Shown: positions 16,316-22,537 of the stretch, in pieces
How the letters are laid out: each line of letters opens with the position of its first letter
Position numbering within the stretch: the first letter of the stretch is position 1
Program-made: the position numbers and the translations under genes
Source of the DNA: a virus
Strand: one strand, 5' to 3'
Virus record (IMG/VR): IMGVR_UViG_3300044904_000013
Span: 1-37,316 of that record
DNA length: 37,316 bases
The notes under the pieces: generated by a model
What the model was told of the DNA's origin: nothing
Seen by the model: the letters and a program-made list of their open reading frames with translations, nothing else
Database searches by the model: none

Positions 16316-16437
16316 CCGCCGCCGAGCGCTACGTCGACACCCTGCGCCGCCAGCTGCGCCGCGCCATCTTCATCGGCGACTACCTCGGGGCCATGTGGCT
16401 CCGCCAGCGCTACTACCGAGCCATTCGGGGCCGCTAA
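16312..16437 (+). CDS. 41-aa basic helical protein
   Basis: The ATG overlaps the previous stop. The protein is helical and Arg/Tyr-rich (RYVDTLRRQLRRAIFIGDYL, then LRQRYYRAIRGR). I do not recognise a family. Its size and charge would suit a nucleic-acid- or protein-binding peptide, but nothing shows this directly. Confidence 0.5.
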   Translation: MTAAERYVDTLRRQLRRAIFIGDYLGAMWLRQRYYRAIRGR

Positions 16438-16472
16438 GAACCCGACCGTGGGGCATCACGGGAAGGAGAGAC

Positions 16473-16670
16473 ATGGAAAGCACGCAACGCCGCTGCCACG
16501 TCGCAGGCTGCGAGCGCAAGCCGGAGTTCAGTTGGGCGCGCTGCCGGGAGCACAACGAGGAGTGGCTGCTCGCGACGTTCCGGCCCTACGTGGAACTCCG
16601 GGACCCCGCCAACCGACCGGAGCCGAAGATCGACGAGCTGGAACTGCGGGCGCTGTATGGCGATCGCTGA
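16473..16670 (+). CDS. Small Cys/His protein
   Basis: 65 aa with a strong ribosome site (GGAAGGAG) before the ATG at 16473. The N-terminus has CHVAGCERKPEFSWARCREH, a CxxxxC...CxxH arrangement that may bind zinc and resembles short HNH/zinc tails of phage proteins. The stop overlaps the exonuclease gene by 14 nt, so the two are probably translated together. The function is unknown. Confidence 0.65.
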   Translation: MESTQRRCHVAGCERKPEFSWARCREHNEEWLLATFRPYVELRDPANRPEPKIDELELRALYGDR

Positions 16671-17448
16671 CCGCGCCGCCGTCCTCGGGCTGACCCGCAC
16701 CCCGAAGCACATCTATACGTGGCGAGAGGGCACGTTTGACAGCGGGCCGCTCCCGGGCGTCACCAGCATCATTGGGATGATTGACAAGAGCGGGCCCCTC
16801 GTGGGCTGGGCAAAGCGCGAGACAGCCGCCTGCGCCGTCCGCAACCTGGACATGCTCGCCACCATGCGGGCAACGGGCGGCCTCGCCGCCGCGGTCAACT
16901 GGCTGAAGGCCATCCCTGACTACCAGCGCAACACCGCCGCCGACATCGGCACGCGGGTTCACGCGCTGGCAGAGTCCATCGCTAAGGGACTGCCGGTCAC
17001 GATGACCGACGAGGAGCGTCCGTTCCTCGCGGCGTTCCAGCGGTTCCTCGACGAGTGGAAGCCGACCTACCTGGCAACGGAGCAGATGGTCGCCAGCCTG
17101 ACGCATCGCTACGCCGGGACGCTCGACGCGATCACTTTCATGGCGGGCGACACGTACATACTCGACGTGAAAACCGGGACCGGCGTCTACCCCGAGACCT
17201 CGCTGCAGCTCAGCGCCTATGCCAACGCCGAGTTCGCGGGAAACGCCGGCGACACGACGCGGTACACGCTGCCTAGGATCACCGCCCACGCCGTCCTGCA
17301 CCTGCGACCAGAAGGGTACGAAGTGGTCCCGTTCAACGTCGAACCGCGCACTTTCGAAGCCTTCCTTCAGGCCCGCGCGCTCTACGAATGGCGCGAGACG
17401 GAGGCCAAGGCAATCATGGGAAATCCGCTCGGGAGGGCAATCAAGTGA
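16657..17448 (+). CDS. PD-(D/E)XK exonuclease, RecB/Cas4-like
   Basis: 263 aa with the ordered motifs of RecB/Cas4-type phage exonucleases: GTRVHALAESIAKG (His 102), TEQMV (Glu 142), AGTLDAIT (Asp 157), then YILDVKTGTGVYPETSLQLSAY with Asp 170, Lys 172 and Gln 184. This is the PD-(D/E)XK core, where Asp and the DxK pair hold the metal. Such enzymes resect DNA ends for recombination or replication. No partner annealing protein is recognisable next to it. It lies early in the rightward accessory series. Confidence 0.85.
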   Translation: MAIADRAAVLGLTRTPKHIYTWREGTFDSGPLPGVTSIIGMIDKSGPLVGWAKRETAACAVRNLDMLATMRATGGLAAAVNWLKAIPDYQRNTAADIGTRVHALAESIAKGLPVTMTDEERPFLAAFQRFLDEWKPTYLATEQMVASLTHRYAGTLDAITFMAGDTYILDVKTGTGVYPETSLQLSAYANAEFAGNAGDTTRYTLPRITAHAVLHLRPEGYEVVPFNVEPRTFEAFLQARALYEWRETEAKAIMGNPLGRAIK

Positions 17449-17711
17449 GCGGGCCGCGACGGTTCGCCGCGCTCTATTGGATCAACCGCGAACTTCTCGA
17501 CAGTGACCCCGACTTTCGAGCCGAGGCGCGGCGGGACATTGAGGCGAGGTTGAGCGTGCCCCTGAAAGGACCGCGCGGTGGACAGTATGAAGGCTTCGGC
17601 GAGATCAAGTGGAGCGAAGAACCCGCTGAGGGCTACCGCGCGGATGGCGCCTACATCAAAGGCAAGCGATGGGCGAAGTACGTTCGTCCGCAAAGGGAGG
17701 CAACAGCATGA
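17445..17711 (+). CDS. Unknown 88-aa phage protein
   Basis: The GTG start overlaps the exonuclease stop (GTGA). The N-terminal half is helical and charged (FAALYWINRELLDSDPDFRA, then EARRDIEARL). The C-terminal half has aromatic/glycine strands (GGQYEGFGEIKWSEEPAEGY and YIKGKRWAKYV). No family is recognised. Its place between an exonuclease and a zinc protein suggests a DNA-metabolism accessory role, which is inference. Confidence 0.6.
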   Translation: MSGPRRFAALYWINRELLDSDPDFRAEARRDIEARLSVPLKGPRGGQYEGFGEIKWSEEPAEGYRADGAYIKGKRWAKYVRPQREATA

Positions 17712-18094
17712 CCGCCGACGACCGCACCGCCGTCGCGCTGTTCGAGCGCATTGCCACGGCGTTGGAACGCAGTGCCACCGCGCAGGAGCAGATGGCGCTG
17801 GACGCCATCCCCGCCGATGCGCTGCCCACCGGGGAGCCGCCGCTGCCCACGCCGCCGCCCGACATGGTGATCTTGTCCAGCGGCGCGGCAAACGCGAGCA
17901 CGACCACCGCACCCCTGCCGCCGGTCGTGGCACCACAGTACCAGTTCACCGGGCCCTCAGCCTTCTGCCCCGTTCACCGTGTTCCGTGGAAGACGGTGCC
18001 GGCGGGAGTTTCGAAGAAGACGGGCAACGCCTACAGCGCCTTCCTCGCGTGCCCGGAGCGTGGGTGCAACGAGAAGCCGCAGGCACCGCGATGA
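17708..18094 (+). CDS. Protein with C-terminal zinc-ribbon-like domain
   Basis: 128 aa. The N-terminus is a short helix (AVALFERIATALERSATAQE), followed by a Pro/Ala linker. The last 45 residues read FCPVHRVPWKTVPAGVSKKT, then YSAFLACPERGCNEKP, giving CxxH...CxxxxC. This is a small metal-binding domain I have seen at the ends of actinophage proteins near recombination genes. The ATG at 17708 follows AAAGGGAGG and overlaps the previous stop. Confidence 0.65.
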   Translation: MTADDRTAVALFERIATALERSATAQEQMALDAIPADALPTGEPPLPTPPPDMVILSSGAANASTTTAPLPPVVAPQYQFTGPSAFCPVHRVPWKTVPAGVSKKTGNAYSAFLACPERGCNEKPQAPR

Positions 18095-18445
18095 GCGACG
18101 ACGCTGACCGCGTTCTCTCGCTGCTCCGCAAGGCCAGCGCCACGCAGCCTGACATCGCCTTTGCGCTGGGCATCACGATGCATCACGATCCGCAAGGTGC
18201 AGGAGGCCATTCAGGAGCTGCGCCTCGCAGGGCATCCCATCGTCACCAGCGGAAACGGTGTCCGGCTTGCGCCGTGGGCCATCGATGTCGAGATGTGCGC
18301 CGACGCCCTCCGGCGGCGTCTCGCTCACCAGTACCTGACGCTGCGCGCCATGCGAGCGACCGCGCGGCGGATGCGCGATCAGGAGGCGGCGGCGCTCCAC
18401 GCAACGCTCTGGGACCTGACGCCATTCGGTGTGGTGACGGCGTGA
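18091..18445 (+). pseudogene. Winged-helix protein broken by a 10-bp duplication
   Basis: The first frame reads MSDDADRVLSLLRKASATQP then DIAFALGIT. The matching continuation IRKVQEAIQELRLAGHPIVT then SGNGVRLAPW lies in the +1 frame. Between them GCATCACGAT is present twice in tandem (18170-18179, 18180-18189). Removing one copy restores ALGIT-IRKVQEAI in one frame and gives a complete winged-helix protein with the usual helix-turn-helix followed by a beta wing, then a helical tail to 18445. As given, the gene is frameshifted. The cause could be mutation, a phase-variable tract or an assembly slip. Confidence 0.75.
18170..18189 (+). repeat. Tandem 10-bp duplication
   Basis: GCATCACGAT occurs twice with no gap. 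Ten is not a multiple of three, so the duplication shifts the reading frame of the winged-helix gene exactly at the loop between its first two helices. Confidence 0.9.
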
Positions 18446-18582
18446 CCCGCAACCAAGCGCACAAGGGGCCGTACCTTCCGCCGGAGGAGCCGCAGCGCAG
18501 CCTCGCCACCTGGCTCCTCGTGGCGGCGATCATCGTCGTGTTCATCGGCGTGTTTGTGCTGCGCCTGCTGGTGCCGCGATGA
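18442..18582 (+). CDS. 46-aa single-span membrane protein
   Basis: A GTG start overlaps the stop of the winged-helix frame (GTGA), and the stop overlaps the next ATG (ATGA). A polar start with PYLPPEEPQRS is followed by one hydrophobic helix (TWLLVAAIIVVFIGVFVLRL) and a short basic end. It has the form of a small membrane peptide or a minimal holin-like protein. No function can be assigned. Confidence 0.6.
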   Translation: MTRNQAHKGPYLPPEEPQRSLATWLLVAAIIVVFIGVFVLRLLVPR

Positions 18583-18812
18583 GCACCGAGGCCGGGAAAG
18601 AGTTGCTGTGGAGCGGCTACCACCGGCATAGCGCCCCCCTCGTGCTCGGGGACATGATCGCCGCTATCGAAGCGGAGGCCCGCGCCGCCGTACTTCGCGA
18701 GCTTCGCGAGGAGGTGGCGGAGATGGCGGGCGAATTTAGGTGGACTCCGAACGCCACGCTGTTCATTGCCCGTTTCCTCACTGCGATAGATCGCAGGCTC
18801 GGCGATGACTAG
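18579..18812 (+). CDS. Unknown helical protein, paralog of 21768-22079
   Basis: 77 aa. It shares a layout with the gene at 21768: a start STEAGKELLW (STEVGRKHVDW in the other), the core AIEAEARAAVLRELREEV (AIEAETRRTVLTELRAEV), and the end LTAIDRRLGDD (LAAIDRALE). The central helix is amphipathic and could form a coiled coil. The ATG overlaps the previous stop. The last 22 bases of its coding end are repeated at 19059-19080. The function is unknown. Confidence 0.65.
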   Translation: MSTEAGKELLWSGYHRHSAPLVLGDMIAAIEAEARAAVLRELREEVAEMAGEFRWTPNATLFIARFLTAIDRRLGDD

Positions 18813-19005
18813 GCGAACCCGCGCTCAGGCGCGCCTGCGGCTAGAGATATGGGACTACGCTCGCCGCTACCTAAACGTTAAGCGTCTGCCGCCCGAAGTC
18901 GTCCGGCTTCTCAATGAGGTCTACGATCGCCCCGAGTTGCCGCTGTACGTCGGCCAGCTTCGGACCCTGCTGGACCCCTACCGAAAGCCGTGGTGGGGAC
19001 TATGA
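18805..19005 (+). CDS. Unknown 66-aa basic helical protein
   Basis: The start overlaps the previous gene by 8 nt, and the stop overlaps the next ATG by 4 nt. The protein is rich in Arg and Leu with alternating helices (ARLRLEIWDYARRYLNVKRL, then PEVVRLLNEVYDRPELPLYV). It ends KPWWGL. I do not recognise a family. It lies within a block of small duplicated genes. Confidence 0.55.
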   Translation: MTRRTRAQARLRLEIWDYARRYLNVKRLPPEVVRLLNEVYDRPELPLYVGQLRTLLDPYRKPWWGL

Positions 19006-19082
19006 GCGAACTCCTCGAGCTCGTTTTCGCGGCGCCCGACGCCATCCACGCCGCAATCGATCGCAGGCTCGGCGATGACTGA
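19002..19082 (+). CDS. 26-aa peptide, probable truncated paralog
   Basis: A tiny frame starting with an ATGA overlap. It opens MSELLELVFAAPD and ends AIDRRLGDD, the same nine residues that end the protein at 18579-18812. The shared 22 bases (18789-18810 and 19059-19080) end in GATGACT, so in both places a following gene starts at the same ATG. It looks like the two ends of a paralog joined by a deletion. Translation is plausible by coupling, but a function is doubtful. Confidence 0.4.
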   Translation: MSELLELVFAAPDAIHAAIDRRLGDD

Positions 19083-19371
19083 ACGCATCCAGCGCCGACG
19101 GACAAAGGGCTGGCGGATGCCCGAAGGGGCGATCTACGTCGGACGGCCGACGCGGTGGGGCAACTCGTGGAAGATTGGCGATCGCGAGTTCCGCGGCGTG
19201 GTTCTCGACGGCTCGACGGTGGTCCTAGCCTATCGGGACAACCTCGGGGTCATGTCAGACGACGAACTGGCCGAATGGCTCGCCCCTCTTCGTGGTCATG
19301 ATCTCGCCTGCTGGTGTCCCCTCGATCAGCCGTGCCATGCCGACGTTCTCTTGGAGTTGGCAAATGGCTGA
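19075..19371 (+). CDS. DUF4326-family protein
   Basis: 98 aa with the marks of the DUF4326 family: PEGAIYVGRPTRWGNSWKIG near residues 16-35 and HDLACWCPLDQPCHADVLLE near the end, where CWCxxxxxCHAD is the likely metal or catalytic motif. This family is common in phages and bacteria and has no settled function. It overlaps the previous peptide by 8 nt, and its end overlaps the short leader-like frame at 19364. Confidence 0.85.
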   Translation: MTERIQRRRTKGWRMPEGAIYVGRPTRWGNSWKIGDREFRGVVLDGSTVVLAYRDNLGVMSDDELAEWLAPLRGHDLACWCPLDQPCHADVLLELANG

Positions 19372-19420
19372 ACTCCTCGAGCGTGGACGGCAAACCTCCG
19401 CCCCGCCGAGCTGCAACTAG
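19364..19420 (+). CDS. 18-aa leader-like peptide before the replication gene
   Basis: An ATG inside the end of the DUF4326 gene opens an 18-codon frame ending in TAG at 19418-19420. Its coding part contains the 5-prime arm and loop of a strong inverted repeat whose 3-prime arm holds the ribosome site of the next gene. Ribosomes reading this frame would open that structure. It begins MAELLE, close to MSELLE of the 26-aa peptide at 19002, with a shared 13-base stretch. Its existence as a peptide is inference. Confidence 0.4.
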   Translation: MAELLERGRQTSAPPSCN

Positions 19421-19429
19421 AGGTTTGCC
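19389..19429 (+). promoter_or_regulatory. Inverted repeat hiding the ribosome site of 19433
   Basis: GGCAAACCTC (19389-19398) and GAGGTTTGCC (19420-19429) are perfect 10-base complements with a 21-nt loop. The likely ribosome site GAGG (19420-19423) of the gene starting at 19433 is inside the 3-prime arm, so the folded RNA would keep it closed. There is no T-run after it, so a terminator is less likely. Confidence 0.7.
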
Positions 19430-19432
19430 ACC

Positions 19433-19963
19433 ATGCGAGTCCGCCTCATCCGCCCCGCATACTGGACGGACGCCGATCTGCACACCCGGTTGACCGCTGA
19501 GCAACGCGAGTTCTACATCGGCCTGTGGATGGAGTCGGACGACGCCGGGTTCGTCGCCTGGGACGTGGACCGTATCGGCGCCGAGCTCTTCCCGTTCGAG
19601 GTATTGGACTGGCGTCGGGTTCACATTCCGGCGTTCCTCGAGGCGATTAAGCCGCACGCCTGCCTGCTCGAATGCGGGGCGCACGTCTTCATCCCTACCC
19701 TGAGCCGCCACCAGTCACCACCGAAGCCCAGCTTCTCTAACCGGAAGGCACATGAAGCCTGCATGCTCCACGTGGCACCAGCGGGTACCAGCGGGGGCCA
19801 CGTGGAGCCAGCGGGTACCAGCACGGGAAGGGAAGGGAAGGGAAGGGAATATGAAGGGGGTGCGCGCGGCGCGACGTTGGAAGAGCTTGGAGTGCAGCGA
19901 CCGGCTGCCGTTGTAGGTTTTCACCCCGTCCCGAAGCCTCCACCTTCTTCGAGGAGGAAGTGA
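19433..19963 (+). CDS. Replication-initiator-like winged-helix protein
   Basis: 176 aa. The start RLIRPAYWTDADLHTRLTAE followed by REFYIGLWMESDDAGFVAWD and RIGAELFPFEV is typical of the N-terminal winged-helix domain of phage replication/replisome organiser proteins. This is followed by HVFIPTLSRHQ and PKPSFSNRK. The middle encodes a 10-residue tandem repeat (HVAPAGTSGG, HVEPAGTSTG) and a Gly/Arg/Glu stretch that correspond to DNA repeats at 19768-19849, a possible origin inside the gene as in lambda O. The C-terminus looks unstructured, with no helicase-loading domain seen. Confidence 0.65.
   Translation: MRVRLIRPAYWTDADLHTRLTAEQREFYIGLWMESDDAGFVAWDVDRIGAELFPFEVLDWRRVHIPAFLEAIKPHACLLECGAHVFIPTLSRHQSPPKPSFSNRKAHEACMLHVAPAGTSGGHVEPAGTSTGREGKGREYEGGARGATLEELGVQRPAAVVGFHPVPKPPPSSRRK
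19768..19849 (+). repeat. Iteron-like repeats, candidate replication origin
   Basis: Two 30-bp direct repeats (19768-19797, 19798-19827) each begin with the palindrome CCACGTGG and contain CCAGCGGGTACCAGC with a GGTACC palindrome. They are followed by five perfect GGGAA pentamers (19825-19849). Paired iterons next to a skewed purine tract, all inside a replication-initiator-like gene, are what a lambda-type origin looks like. There is no AT-rich segment next to it, which weakens the case. Confidence 0.5.
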
Positions 19964-20229
19964 TGACCGTAGACCTCGAACTCTGCACCGATGGATTCCA
20001 CTCTGACGAGTGTCCCGGCTGCGGCTTGACCGCCGATGAACGCGACGATCCAGCGAACGAGACCAACTCCGCAATGAACTTCGGAGAAGGAGTCGCCTCG
20101 GAGAGAAAGAGGATCGCCGAGGCCGTGTGGGGGCTGCATCCGGGCACGGGCCCAGCGGCAGCTCGTGCGTTTCGCGCCGCCGTCCTCGCCATCATCGAAG
20201 GGAAGACGGAGGCATTGGGCAATGGTTGA
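19963..20229 (+). CDS. Small zinc-motif protein
   Basis: 88 aa. GGAGG lies 5 nt before the ATG at 19963, which is preferred over the GTG three bases upstream. The N-terminus reads ELCTDGFHSDECPGCGLTAD, a C...CxxC pattern suited to zinc. The rest is helical (ERKRIAEAVWGLHPG, then AARAFRAAVLAIIEGK). The C-terminal helix resembles those of several other small proteins in this region. The function is unknown. Confidence 0.6.
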   Translation: MTVDLELCTDGFHSDECPGCGLTADERDDPANETNSAMNFGEGVASERKRIAEAVWGLHPGTGPAAARAFRAAVLAIIEGKTEALGNG

Positions 20230-20548
20230 CCTCGGAGCCCTCGCAAAGCTGCTGGACTCGCTCATCGAAGGCTGTGCCCCTGGGCCGTGGCATGGCGTCC
20301 AGAGCGGCGACCGGGCAGTCTACAGCTGGTGGTTGGACAACGCGTTTGGAGATTCGTCATTCCCGGGCCCGGATGATGTGGCGGCGATGTTCAACGCCCT
20401 TCCCGCGCTGGTCCGCGTGGCGCTGGCTAGCAGAGCTTACATCGTAGCCCTTGACCGTTGCCTAGACCCTGACGACCTCGACTACACGACGGACGGCCTA
20501 GAAGATGCCGAGGTTGCCTTTCGGGACGCCCTCGCGGAACTCGCCTGA
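20222..20548 (+). CDS. Unknown 108-aa acidic protein
   Basis: Starts at an ATG overlapping the previous gene by 8 nt. It has a helix with LAKLLDSLIEGCAPGPW, then SGDRAVYSWWLDNAFGD, and a long helix NALPALVRVALASRAYIVAL. It ends in an acidic helical segment (DAEVAFRDALAEL). The GPW segment followed by a Pro-Asp-Asp-Val-Ala-Ala-Met-like region resembles small phage proteins of the ead/Ea22 type, but I cannot name a family with confidence. Confidence 0.6.
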   Translation: MVDLGALAKLLDSLIEGCAPGPWHGVQSGDRAVYSWWLDNAFGDSSFPGPDDVAAMFNALPALVRVALASRAYIVALDRCLDPDDLDYTTDGLEDAEVAFRDALAELA

Positions 20549-21162
20549 TGAGCGACCATATGACCCCGGCTGATCTGCTGAAGATGGCCGAAGAGCGGTT
20601 GACGCAGAATCTGTCCGCCTTTCCCTGGTCCGGCGCCGACTCCTCCGCCACCGTGAACGTCACGACGCGGCGGAAGTGTCGGCGGCATGCCTTTCAGGTA
20701 CTTCTGTCGGATGGCCGAAACCGCTGCGCGTTTTGTTCGGCAATCGAAAACCCCACCGTATCCCACATCAATCGCAACAACCGCAAGCGCGGCAACCGCA
20801 CTTCCCACGACCTCGCCACCTACCTCGTCGGCCGCAACGTGGAGGCGCTGAAGGAGCCGTGGGACGTGGAAGCCTGCGGCGCCCGCATCCAGTCCAAGCG
20901 CCTGGCGCAGCGCCCGTCCATCGCCGCCATCGTCGGCCTCATCGAGTACATCCCGATGGACGCCTACAAGTGTCGGGCGCTCTATTGGGTCGGTGCCGGT
21001 CAGCGTGTTTCATCGGGGCGCATCTTCATGCTCGAAGAGGAGTGGATCGACGAGTACGGCTGGCGGGCAACGCCGCCCGACGGCGCCGTCGTCCACGTCG
21101 GCCGCGCCTACATCCTCGAGCTCCCCGTGGCGACGTTCCGCGAGATTAGGGGGGTAGGATGA
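20548..21162 (+). CDS. Zinc-motif protein with possible nuclease core
   Basis: 204 aa starting with a one-base overlap. Residues about 41-62 hold RRKCRRHAF and then CAFCSA, a Cys/His cluster. Next come RNNRKRGNRTSHDLATYLVG and PWDVEACGARIQSKRLAQRP. In this family the DVE...IQSK stretch has the spacing of a PD-(D/E/Q)XK nuclease (Asp, then QxK), and the preceding HDLATYL helix fits. The last third (MLEEEWIDEYG and YILELPVATFREI) looks like a small partner domain. The nuclease call is inference from motif spacing. The N-terminal cluster is also seen in the gene at 22076. Confidence 0.55.
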   Translation: MSDHMTPADLLKMAEERLTQNLSAFPWSGADSSATVNVTTRRKCRRHAFQVLLSDGRNRCAFCSAIENPTVSHINRNNRKRGNRTSHDLATYLVGRNVEALKEPWDVEACGARIQSKRLAQRPSIAAIVGLIEYIPMDAYKCRALYWVGAGQRVSSGRIFMLEEEWIDEYGWRATPPDGAVVHVGRAYILELPVATFREIRGVG

Positions 21163-21320
21163 GCGTCGTGCTCGACATCGAACCGACCACCGCGCATCGG
21201 TTCGCCCGTCCCGACGCCGATCCCCGCCTCGGTTGGACGCGCTGCGGTATCCGCTTCGCATGGGCCGAGGCGCGCAATCGGTGGGCGCGGCTGGCGCGCT
21301 GCAGGGCGTGCTGGTCATGA
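21159..21320 (+). CDS. 53-aa protein, Trp/Arg-rich
   Basis: ATGA overlaps on both sides. The sequence is Arg/Trp/Ala-rich (RLGWTRCGIRFAWAEARNRW, then ARLARCRACWS), and the CRACW end could be part of a metal site. No family is recognised. It is kept because its ends fit the overlap pattern of its neighbours. Confidence 0.5.
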   Translation: MSVVLDIEPTTAHRFARPDADPRLGWTRCGIRFAWAEARNRWARLARCRACWS

Positions 21321-21418
21321 CCCCCCGCGCCTGGTTCTTCAGCTTCCTCTTCGCCGGCATCCTCTGGGTGCTGATCGGTGTCTCTCTCGCGGTGCTCGCT
21401 AGCGTGGTTCTGCGATGA
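21317..21418 (+). CDS. 33-aa single-span membrane peptide
   Basis: Overlaps both neighbours by ATGA. Almost the whole peptide is one hydrophobic helix (WFFSFLFAGILWVLIGVSLA, then VLASVVLR) after a short start MTPRA. The function is unknown. It resembles the one-helix peptides at 16202, 18442 and 27885. Confidence 0.6.
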   Translation: MTPRAWFFSFLFAGILWVLIGVSLAVLASVVLR

Positions 21419-21657
21419 CCCGCCTGTACCGGAAGCGTCCGCGTAAGCCGTCCTGCTCGCTCTGCCGGCGAGGTTGGGGTGAGGCGGCCGTTCTGCACTT
21501 CAGCCTGACCAGGATGACATACAAGGAAGACGGCCAGATGACGATGCGGGGAGCCGGGGCGATTGACCTGTGTGAGCCCTGCTGGATCCGGGTCACGGTG
21601 GCTGCGCGCATCCGTCGATCGCCCCGACGGGATCGCGTTGCGGGGGCGATTGCATGA
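21415..21657 (+). CDS. Zinc-ribbon protein
   Basis: 80 aa with a basic start and CSLCRRGWGEAAVLHF, then IDLCEPCWIRVTVAARI. These two CxxC pairs about 34 residues apart, with beta strands between them, fit a zinc ribbon. The ATG overlaps the previous stop. Such proteins are common in actinophage early regions and have no assigned function. Confidence 0.7.
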   Translation: MTRLYRKRPRKPSCSLCRRGWGEAAVLHFSLTRMTYKEDGQMTMRGAGAIDLCEPCWIRVTVAARIRRSPRRDRVAGAIA

Positions 21658-21740
21658 CCACCGGCCTCGCCGTCGTGGGTTCGACTTCGCGCCGCCCTCG
21701 CCGCGCCGACCGAGGAGAAGCGGCACTTTGCGGGGGATGA
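21654..21740 (+). CDS. Possible 28-aa peptide
   Basis: A short frame with ATGA overlaps at both ends. It opens MTTGLAVVGSTSRRPRRADR and has no recognisable feature. It is listed because without it the run of coupled genes would be interrupted. Coding potential is not otherwise supported. Confidence 0.3.
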   Translation: MTTGLAVVGSTSRRPRRADRGEAALCGG

Positions 21741-21838
21741 TGACCCGTGAAACCATCGAGATGCGCTGTGAGCACGGAAGTCGGGCGGAAGCACGTCGAC
21801 TGGCTCATGCAGGCCAATGTGCCCAACTTCACTGGTGA
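21737..21838 (+). CDS. Possible 33-aa peptide
   Basis: Starts with an ATGA overlap (MMTRETIEMRCEHGSRAEAR) and overlaps the next gene by 71 nt in another frame. The long overlap speaks against it. It could instead serve only to carry ribosomes to the GTG at 21768. Confidence 0.2.
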   Translation: MMTRETIEMRCEHGSRAEARRLAHAGQCAQLHW

Positions 21839-22079
21839 GAGGTACCGGCGCATCTTCCAGAACGGTGTAGACGCCATCGAAGCCGAAACCCGCCGTACCG
21901 TACTGACGGAACTCCGCGCGGAGGTTGGGGAGCTGACTACACCGGATGATGAGGCGCACTCCGACTCTATGGCGTGGACGACCGACGAATTCTGGGTGGA
22001 CGGAGAAGCCTATGTTCGACTCGCCGCCGTCCTCGCCGCCATCGACCGGGCGCTGGAGGCGACCGAGGAGAAGCCATGA
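21768..22079 (+). CDS. Unknown helical protein, paralog of 18579-18812
   Basis: 103 aa from a GTG, chosen because STEVGRKHVDWLMQA then aligns with the start of its paralog. The core AIEAETRRTVLTELRAEVGEL is amphipathic. An insert of acidic and aromatic residues (DDEAHSDSMAWTTDEFWVDG) is absent from the shorter paralog. The end AYVRLAAVLAAIDRALE matches again. The stop overlaps the next ATG. The function is unknown. Confidence 0.65.
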   Translation: MSTEVGRKHVDWLMQANVPNFTGERYRRIFQNGVDAIEAETRRTVLTELRAEVGELTTPDDEAHSDSMAWTTDEFWVDGEAYVRLAAVLAAIDRALEATEEKP

Positions 22080-22537
22080 GTGACCTACCGTGGACGACCG
22101 GCGACGACCCGGCGACCCGCAACGGGGCACGCGGCAGGCGGAAGTGCGTCCCCCACCAGTGGCCGAAGCCGGCCGGCTCCTGCCCTTGCCTCAACGAAGC
22201 GTGCCCGGCCGGGCCGGAGGAGCACGAGCACTGCCTCCACTGCAACGCGGTCAAGCATCCCGCCGTCATCCGGCGGAACCACAACAACGACAAGAGGGGC
22301 GGCTGGTTCGAGCGGTGGCTGACCAAGCGCGTCCCCAGCTGGCGCGGTGTCGGCCATTCAGCGGTGAACATCCGCAAGACGGAGTGCTTCAGGGGTCACC
22401 CCTTCACTCCCGAGAACACCATCATCCGCGGCAAGGGCGAGCGGCTGTGCCGAACCTGCGATCGCTTGTGGCAACGGGCCAATCGCTGGCGGTACCCCGC
22501 TGAACGATATCCCAGGAAGTCGGGGGCGGCGGGATGA
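22076..22537 (+). CDS. HNH-like zinc protein
   Basis: 153 aa. The N-terminal half carries RRKCVPHQW, then CPCLNEACPAGPEEHEHCLHC and RRNHNNDKRGGW, a Cys/His-rich region like that in the gene at 20548. The C-terminal part CFRGHPFTPENTIIRGKGER, then LCRTCDRLWQRANRWR, is the zinc-binding half of a phage HNH-type nuclease family (CxxGHPF ... CRxC). A clear catalytic HNH His is not obvious, so it may bind DNA only. It overlaps both neighbours by ATGA. Confidence 0.65.
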   Translation: MSDLPWTTGDDPATRNGARGRRKCVPHQWPKPAGSCPCLNEACPAGPEEHEHCLHCNAVKHPAVIRRNHNNDKRGGWFERWLTKRVPSWRGVGHSAVNIRKTECFRGHPFTPENTIIRGKGERLCRTCDRLWQRANRWRYPAERYPRKSGAAG

